A stretch of DNA of 64,000 nucleotides. It comes from Marinimicrobium sp. C6131. GTDB taxonomy: Bacteria; Pseudomonadota; Gammaproteobacteria; Pseudomonadales; Cellvibrionaceae. The stretch lies in contig NZ_CP110629.1 in the NCBI RefSeq assembly GCF_026153455.1, positions 1,364,001-1,428,000 on the forward strand. The letters are read 5' to 3'. The notes below the pieces were generated by a model. The model ran no database searches. It was not told where the DNA came from and saw nothing but the letters and a program-made list of their open reading frames with translations. Position numbers and translations under genes: made by a program. This document shows, piece by piece, positions 60,303 through 64,000 of the stretch (position 1 is its first letter; every line of letters starts with the position of its first letter).

Positions 60303-60342
60303 GCTTGGTTCACACTGATTGATCGGGAGTACCCGGGCATGG

Positions 60343-61212
60343 CTACTGCACCCGGGCCTTTACGTGAATGGGGCCAAACGGCTCGCTCTGGACTATCTCC
60401 ACCAGGGATTCCTTGATCAGTTCCATGACCGCCAGAAAGGTCACCACAACGCCGAGACGACCTTCCTCCACGCGGAACAGGGCAACAAAGGGCATAAACT
60501 GATTGTGGGCCAACCGGTCCAGCACCTGGGCCATCCGCTCGCGAGTGGACAGCTTTTCCTTTTCCACATGGTGACTTTCAAACATGTCGGCCCGGCGCAA
60601 CACCTCAGATAGAGCCAGGAGAATCTCCTTGAGCTCAACATCCGGGTCGGGGCGAGTCAGATTGCGGTCCGGTGCCTCCGCGCTGGCCTGGAATACCTCG
60701 CGCCCCACGCGGGGCAGTTCATCCAGATCCTCGGCCGCCTCCTTGAAGCGCTCGTACTCCTGGAGGCGACGAATCAACGCGGCCCGGGGATCCTCTTCGT
60801 CCTCTTCTTCCTCGCTGGAACGAGGCAGCAGCATCCGCGACTTGATCTCCGCGAGCATGGCCGCCATCACCAGATACTCGGCCGCCAATTCAAAGTGCGC
60901 CGCGTCCATCAACTCCACATAGGCCATGTATTGGCGGGTGATTTCGGACACATCGACATCCAGAATGTCCAGATTCTGTCGCCGGATCAGGTACAGCAAC
61001 AGATCCAGCGGGCCCTCGAATGCCTCTAGGAACACTTCCAGCGCGTCCGGCGGAATGTACAGATCCTTTGGCAGCTCGGTGTACGCCTTGCCCTGAACAA
61101 TCGCAAAGGGCATTTCCCCTTGGCTGGGGCGATGCGTCAACTCAGCCGCCGGCTGTTCTGCCGGGTCGTCGCGCTCGGCTGTTTCGGCCGTATTGTCTGC
61201 GGATGAACTCAT
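60343..61212 (-). CDS. scpA: segregation and condensation protein ScpA (kleisin)
   Basis: 289 residues. Kleisin that bridges SMC heads with ScpB. N-terminal LEAFEGPLDLLLYLIRRQNLDILDVDVSEITRQYMAYVELM is the family signature; the middle has YLVMAAMLAEIKSRMLLPR then an acidic EEEEDEED stretch; the C-terminal winged helix shows VVTFLAVMELIKESLVEIVQ. The N-terminal 25 residues are variable. First gene of scpA-scpB-rluB; the leader holds a hairpin and a TATAAT element. Confidence 0.96.
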   Translation of the reverse strand: MSSSADNTAETAERDDPAEQPAAELTHRPSQGEMPFAIVQGKAYTELPKDLYIPPDALEVFLEAFEGPLDLLLYLIRRQNLDILDVDVSEITRQYMAYVELMDAAHFELAAEYLVMAAMLAEIKSRMLLPRSSEEEEDEEDPRAALIRRLQEYERFKEAAEDLDELPRVGREVFQASAEAPDRNLTRPDPDVELKEILLALSEVLRRADMFESHHVEKEKLSTRERMAQVLDRLAHNQFMPFVALFRVEEGRLGVVVTFLAVMELIKESLVEIVQSEPFGPIHVKARVQ

Positions 61213-61224
61213 TCACTCTCTCGC

Positions 61225-61293
61225 CCCGAGGGTACTCGGGATGGATAACGGGTTGACGGGCCCGCGGCACGACGCCGCCGGCCGGGCATTATA
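61225..61293 (-). promoter_or_regulatory. scpA leader hairpin and candidate -10
   Basis: CCCGAG-GGTA-CTCGGG (61225-61240) is a perfect six-bp stem 13 bases before the scpA start. TATAAT on the minus strand at 61293-61288 is an ideal -10 but no good -35 is seen 16-18 bases upstream. Confidence 0.45.
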
Positions 61294-61337
61294 ACGATTT
61301 AACCGGCTGGGGCCTACTCGAGACCGGTGCACGGACG

Positions 61338-61964
61338 CTAATCGGGAATAAACGCCGAGGCATCGCCCTTGCCCTGACGGGTCACCTCCGGCACAGGGCC
61401 GGTCAGATCAATGACGGTGGTCGGTTCCAGCCCACAGTTGCCGCCATCAATGACCAGCTCCACCTGATGTTCGAGCCGGTCGCGGATATCCTCCGGATCG
61501 CTCATGGGCAGCTCATCGCCGGGCAGCAGCAGGCTGCTGCTCATCAAGGGTTCACCCAGTGCCTCCATCAGCGCGAGCGCAATCCGGTTGTCCGGCACCC
61601 GCAGGCCGATGGTCTTTCTTTTCGGGTGCATCAGCCGGCGAGGCACCTCCGAGGTGCCCGGAAGGATAAAGGTGAAAGGGCCCGGGGTGTGGTTTTTCAG
61701 CAGGCGAAAGGCCTGATTGTCCACCCGGGCAAAGGTCGCCAGCTCGGAGAGGTCCCGACACATCAGGGTAAAGTTGTGATGCTTGTCCAGGCGACGCATC
61801 TGGCGAATGCGATCCAATGCGTTTTTGTCACCGACATGGCAGCCCAGAGCATAGGCCGAATCGGTGGGGTAAGCGATGATGCCTCCACTGCGGATGATAT
61901 CGACCGCCTGGCGGATCAGGCGATCCTGGGGGTTGTCCGGATGAATCTGAAAATACTGGGCCAT
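61338..61964 (-). CDS. yciO: YrdC/Sua5-family protein YciO
   Basis: ATG 61964 (MAQYFQIHPDNPQDRLIRQA) matches YciO N-termini; 208 residues. Conserved GGIIAYPTDSAYALGC, HNFTLMCRDLSELATFA, FRLLKNHTPGPFTFIL, PRRLMHPKRKTIGLRVP and LVIDGG...PTTVIDLT. It is the YciO branch, not the TsaC branch that makes t6A; its biochemical role is not settled. It lies 47 bases after the PHP gene and 125 bases before scpA, as in the yciV-yciO-rluB region of Escherichia coli. Confidence 0.93.
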   Translation of the reverse strand: MAQYFQIHPDNPQDRLIRQAVDIIRSGGIIAYPTDSAYALGCHVGDKNALDRIRQMRRLDKHHNFTLMCRDLSELATFARVDNQAFRLLKNHTPGPFTFILPGTSEVPRRLMHPKRKTIGLRVPDNRIALALMEALGEPLMSSSLLLPGDELPMSDPEDIRDRLEHQVELVIDGGNCGLEPTTVIDLTGPVPEVTRQGKGDASAFIPD

Positions 61965-62011
61965 AATCGTGCTCTTGTTGTCATGGGTGTAGCTGCCCTC
62001 GTGCGGGTCAA

Positions 62012-62845
62012 TCACGTTGCAAAACCGGGAAGTTCCCACACGGGCCGGCAGCGCTCCGGCAAGGGGCCGAAATTCCCCAACTCCTGCCAGGGGGCATCCG
62101 GCCGGTGAAAATCACTGCCACAGGAGGCCGCGAGCCCCTCCCGCTCGGCGATACGGGCCAGATCCTCGGCAACGCCTGAGGGTTGCTGTCCGCTGACCAC
62201 CTCCAGGGCATCGCCACCGAGGTCGGCGAAATCCGAAATCAGGGCACACATTTTGGTCCGGGTCAGAGTGTATTTCTTCGGATGGGCCAGCACCGCCAGG
62301 CCACCGGCCCCGTGAATCCAGCCAATCACCTGTTCAATACCCGGCCACTGAAATTTCACATCGGCCGGTTTACCGGCGCCGAGATACTTCTTGAAGGCGG
62401 CCCCCACGTCCTTTACTTTACCCTGAGCCACCAGAAACTGGGCAAAGTGGGGGCGTCCCAGCTGGCCACCGCCGGATTCGCTCCGGGCCCCGGCCAGTGC
62501 ACCGGGAATGCCCAGTTGCTCAAGCCGTTCGGCAATCGCCTCCGCCCGACTCTGCCGGGCCTGCTGCTGCGCCTGTATGGCCGCCTGCAGGTCCGGCGAC
62601 TCGATATCGATGCCCAGCCCGACAATATGGACGCCGCCTTTGCCCCACTGGCTGGAGAACTCAATACCGGGAATCAGTGTCAGACCGACATCGGCTGCGG
62701 CGAGCCGGGCCCGGTTCACACCCTCGACGGTATCGTGGTCGGTCAACGCCAGCGCGGACACACCCTGCGCCCTGGCTCTCGACATCAGCGCCTCAGGGCT
62801 TAAAATACCGTCTGAGCAGTGACTGTGGCTGTGTAAATCGTACAA
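62012..62845 (-). CDS. PHP-domain 3',5'-nucleoside bisphosphate phosphatase (YciV/RnmAM type)
   Basis: 277 residues. Metal-binding PHP motifs: His5 and His7 with Asp12 in YDLHSHSHCSDG, LTDHDTVEG, PGIEFSS, VLAHPKKY and CGSDFHRPD near the end. E. coli YciV hydrolyses 3',5'-nucleoside bisphosphates and trims short RNA 5' ends; the same is likely here. It shares a divergent promoter region with the VC0807-family gene and is followed by yciO. Confidence 0.94.
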   Translation of the reverse strand: MYDLHSHSHCSDGILSPEALMSRARAQGVSALALTDHDTVEGVNRARLAAADVGLTLIPGIEFSSQWGKGGVHIVGLGIDIESPDLQAAIQAQQQARQSRAEAIAERLEQLGIPGALAGARSESGGGQLGRPHFAQFLVAQGKVKDVGAAFKKYLGAGKPADVKFQWPGIEQVIGWIHGAGGLAVLAHPKKYTLTRTKMCALISDFADLGGDALEVVSGQQPSGVAEDLARIAEREGLAASCGSDFHRPDAPWQELGNFGPLPERCRPVWELPGFAT

Positions 62846-62851
62846 AAACAG

Positions 62852-62901
62852 GGCTCCCGCCGTAAAAGCGGCATTATGGCACGTCTGAACGCCCGGGAGC
62901 C
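62852..62901. promoter_or_regulatory. inverted repeat in the PHP / VC0807 intergenic region
   Basis: GGCTCCCG at 62852-62859 and CGGGAGCC at 62894-62901 are exact reverse complements around 34 bases. The centre contains GCCG-TAAAAG-CGGC and CATTATGG, which gives CATAAT on the minus strand, a possible -10 for the PHP gene. Confidence 0.4.
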
Positions 62902-62942
62902 AACGAACCTTGCAACCCCTGACTTACAACATCGAGGCCTGA

Positions 62943-63683
62943 ATGACCGACAGCGACAGCGTCACCGAGAAATCCACCAAGCTCGGACCCAACCCCAAGC
63001 GGGAAAGCCTGTTGGCCAACCTGCTGTTGAATATTGTGATTCCCACCATCATTCTGACCAAATTCAGCGGTGAGGAGCACCTGGGGATCAAAATGGGCAT
63101 TGTGGTCGCCCTTGCCTTCCCGCTGGTCTATGGCGCGCGGGATTTTATGGTCAGCCGCAAGCTCAATGTGTTTTCCGCACTGGGGTTTGTCAGTATTCTG
63201 CTGACCGGCGGTATCAGCCTACTGGAGCTGGATCCACAGTACATTGCCATCAAGGAGGCCGCCATCCCCGGTCTGATCGGTCTGGCCACCCTGCTTTCGC
63301 TGAAAACCCGGTACCCGCTGGTCAAGACGTTTCTGTACAACGACAAAGTGCTCAAGGTCCACAAGGTCGCCGCCGCTCTGCGCGAGTACGGCAATGAGAC
63401 AGCCTTTGAGCGGACCCTGCGCAATGCGTCCTATCTCATTGCGGGTTCGTTTTTCCTCTCGTCGTTTTTGAACTATCTCCTGGCCAAGCTCATTCTGGTG
63501 AGCGATCCCGGCACCGTCGCTTTCAACGAGGAGCTGGGTAAAATGACGGCACTCAGCTTTCCGGTCATTGCCGTCCCCGCCATGCTGGTCATGATGTTCG
63601 CCCTGTTCTACTTATTCCGCCGGATTCGACACCTGACCCATCTGGGCCTGGACGAAGTCATCAACGACGGAAGCAACGACTGA
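62943..63683 (+). CDS. VC0807-family membrane protein
   Basis: 246 residues with six to seven hydrophobic segments (about 25-42, 48-66, 75-95, 105-122, 160-182, 200-222). The text LLLNIVIPTIILTKFSGEEHLGIK, SALGFVSILLTGGISLLEL and GLIGLATLLSLKTRYPLVKTFLYN fits the VC0807 family, distantly like intracellular septation protein A. Function unknown. The hydrophilic start TDSDSVTEKSTKLGPNPKRESLL is cytoplasmic. Followed by a YciI gene, as in the usual IspZ-YciI pairing. Confidence 0.88.
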   Translation: MTDSDSVTEKSTKLGPNPKRESLLANLLLNIVIPTIILTKFSGEEHLGIKMGIVVALAFPLVYGARDFMVSRKLNVFSALGFVSILLTGGISLLELDPQYIAIKEAAIPGLIGLATLLSLKTRYPLVKTFLYNDKVLKVHKVAAALREYGNETAFERTLRNASYLIAGSFFLSSFLNYLLAKLILVSDPGTVAFNEELGKMTALSFPVIAVPAMLVMMFALFYLFRRIRHLTHLGLDEVINDGSND

Positions 63684-63712
63684 CCCGGAACCCATGCACT
63701 CAAGGAGCCACC

Positions 63713-64000
63713 ATGTTTTATGCCATAATCAGTGAAGATGTGCCCGATAGCCTGGAGAAACGCAAAGGCGCTCGTACGGATCACCTGGCCCGACTGAACG
63801 CCCTGAAAGAAGCGGGTCGCCTGTTGCTTGCCGGGCCTCACCCCGCCACCGACAGTGAAGACCCCGGCCCGGCCGGTTTTACCGGCAGCCTGGTGGTCGC
63901 CGAGTTTGCCTCACTGGAGGAAGCCCGGGCCTGGGCGGACGCGGATCCCTACGTCGCCGCCGGCGTCTATGCCAGGGTCGCCGTCAAGCCGTTCAAGCGG
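63713..64000 (+). CDS. YciI family protein, 3' partial
   Basis: ATG 63713 follows AAGGAG by six bases. The 96 codons in the window read MFYAIISEDVPDSLEKR, RTDHLARLNALKEAGRLLLAGP, FTGSLVVAEFASLEEARAWADADPYVAAGVYARVAVKPFKR, a full YciI-like fold (ferredoxin-type with an active-site His in DHLARL and Asp in ADPY). Usual length is about 98-100 residues, so only a few codons are lost beyond the right edge. Function of YciI is not well defined. Confidence 0.93.
   Translation, partial: MFYAIISEDVPDSLEKRKGARTDHLARLNALKEAGRLLLAGPHPATDSEDPGPAGFTGSLVVAEFASLEEARAWADADPYVAAGVYARVAVKPFKR

Noticed and set aside
1..64000. CRISPR arrays, tRNA/rRNA genes, transposases, prophage or integrase genes
   Set aside because: No regularly spaced repeats, no tRNA-like T-arm/acceptor patterns and no mobile-element proteins were seen on reading both strands.

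Overview
The window is a GC-rich, gene-dense chromosomal segment of a Gram-negative gammaproteobacterium. Lipid A/KDO genes (lpxK, kdsB), lipoprotein export (lolCDE), cmoAB, rluB, lexA-sulA and a complete Na+-pumping NQR operon all point there. From memory, the order exbBD-lpxK-kdsB-ptp-murB / comEC / DUF2062 / lolCDE / PilZ / sthA / nqrM-apbE-nqrF..A / mfd / csiV / lexA-sulA / topA / usp / uup / slt resembles the Pseudomonas aeruginosa PA2977-PA3020 neighbourhood. A marine member of Pseudomonadales/Cellvibrionales is my best inference; genus is not determinable here. I found no tRNA, rRNA, CRISPR array, transposase or phage gene, and no obvious island.

Layout. 1-1.6 kb: 3' part of a membrane-anchored PEGA/formylglycine-generating-enzyme-like protein. 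1.6-6.2 kb: minus-strand envelope operon exbB, exbD, lpxK, kdsB, low-MW phosphatase, murB, with a large inverted repeat between kdsB and the phosphatase. 6.3-11.7 kb: comEC, a long coiled-coil protein of unknown function and a DUF2062 protein. 11.7-14.8 kb: lolC-lolD-lolE. 15-17.4 kb: PilZ protein, small secreted protein, sthA. 17.4-24.6 kb: nqrABCDEF-apbE-nqrM. 25.1-29.5 kb: mfd-csiV. 29.5-31.8 kb: cold-shock protein, purine phosphoribosyltransferase, MscS channel. 32-33.5 kb: DUF6763-like gene and lexA-sulA with three LexA-box-like sites. 33.5-41.1 kb: two small conserved genes, topA with a well-defined promoter inside palindromic DNA, two hypotheticals, usp, uup. 41.3-43.3 kb: slt.

43.3-52.5 kb is the least explained part. 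It is a signalling region with CheV, an EAL/HDOD protein, and a minus-strand series running EAL-CBS-GGDEF protein, response regulator with TPR-like tail, sensor-less histidine kinase, tail-anchored tandem-FHA protein, DUF5610 protein and a glutaredoxin-like protein. Cyclic-di-GMP-related domains recur in the window (PilZ, EAL/HDOD, EAL-CBS-GGDEF, and a canonical diguanylate cyclase at 57.5 kb).

52.6-64 kb: cmoA-cmoB (wobble uridine modification), a flavodoxin, a CpxRA-like two-component system, the diguanylate cyclase, and the conserved block scpA-scpB-rluB, yciO, PHP phosphatase, VC0807-family membrane protein and a YciI protein cut by the right edge.

Start codons were moved inward from the longest open frame where family length and a Shine-Dalgarno sequence supported it (comEC, lolC, lolD, apbE, nqrC, nqrA, mfd, hpt, topA, usp, uup, cheV, the histidine kinase, flavodoxin and others); reasons are given per entry.
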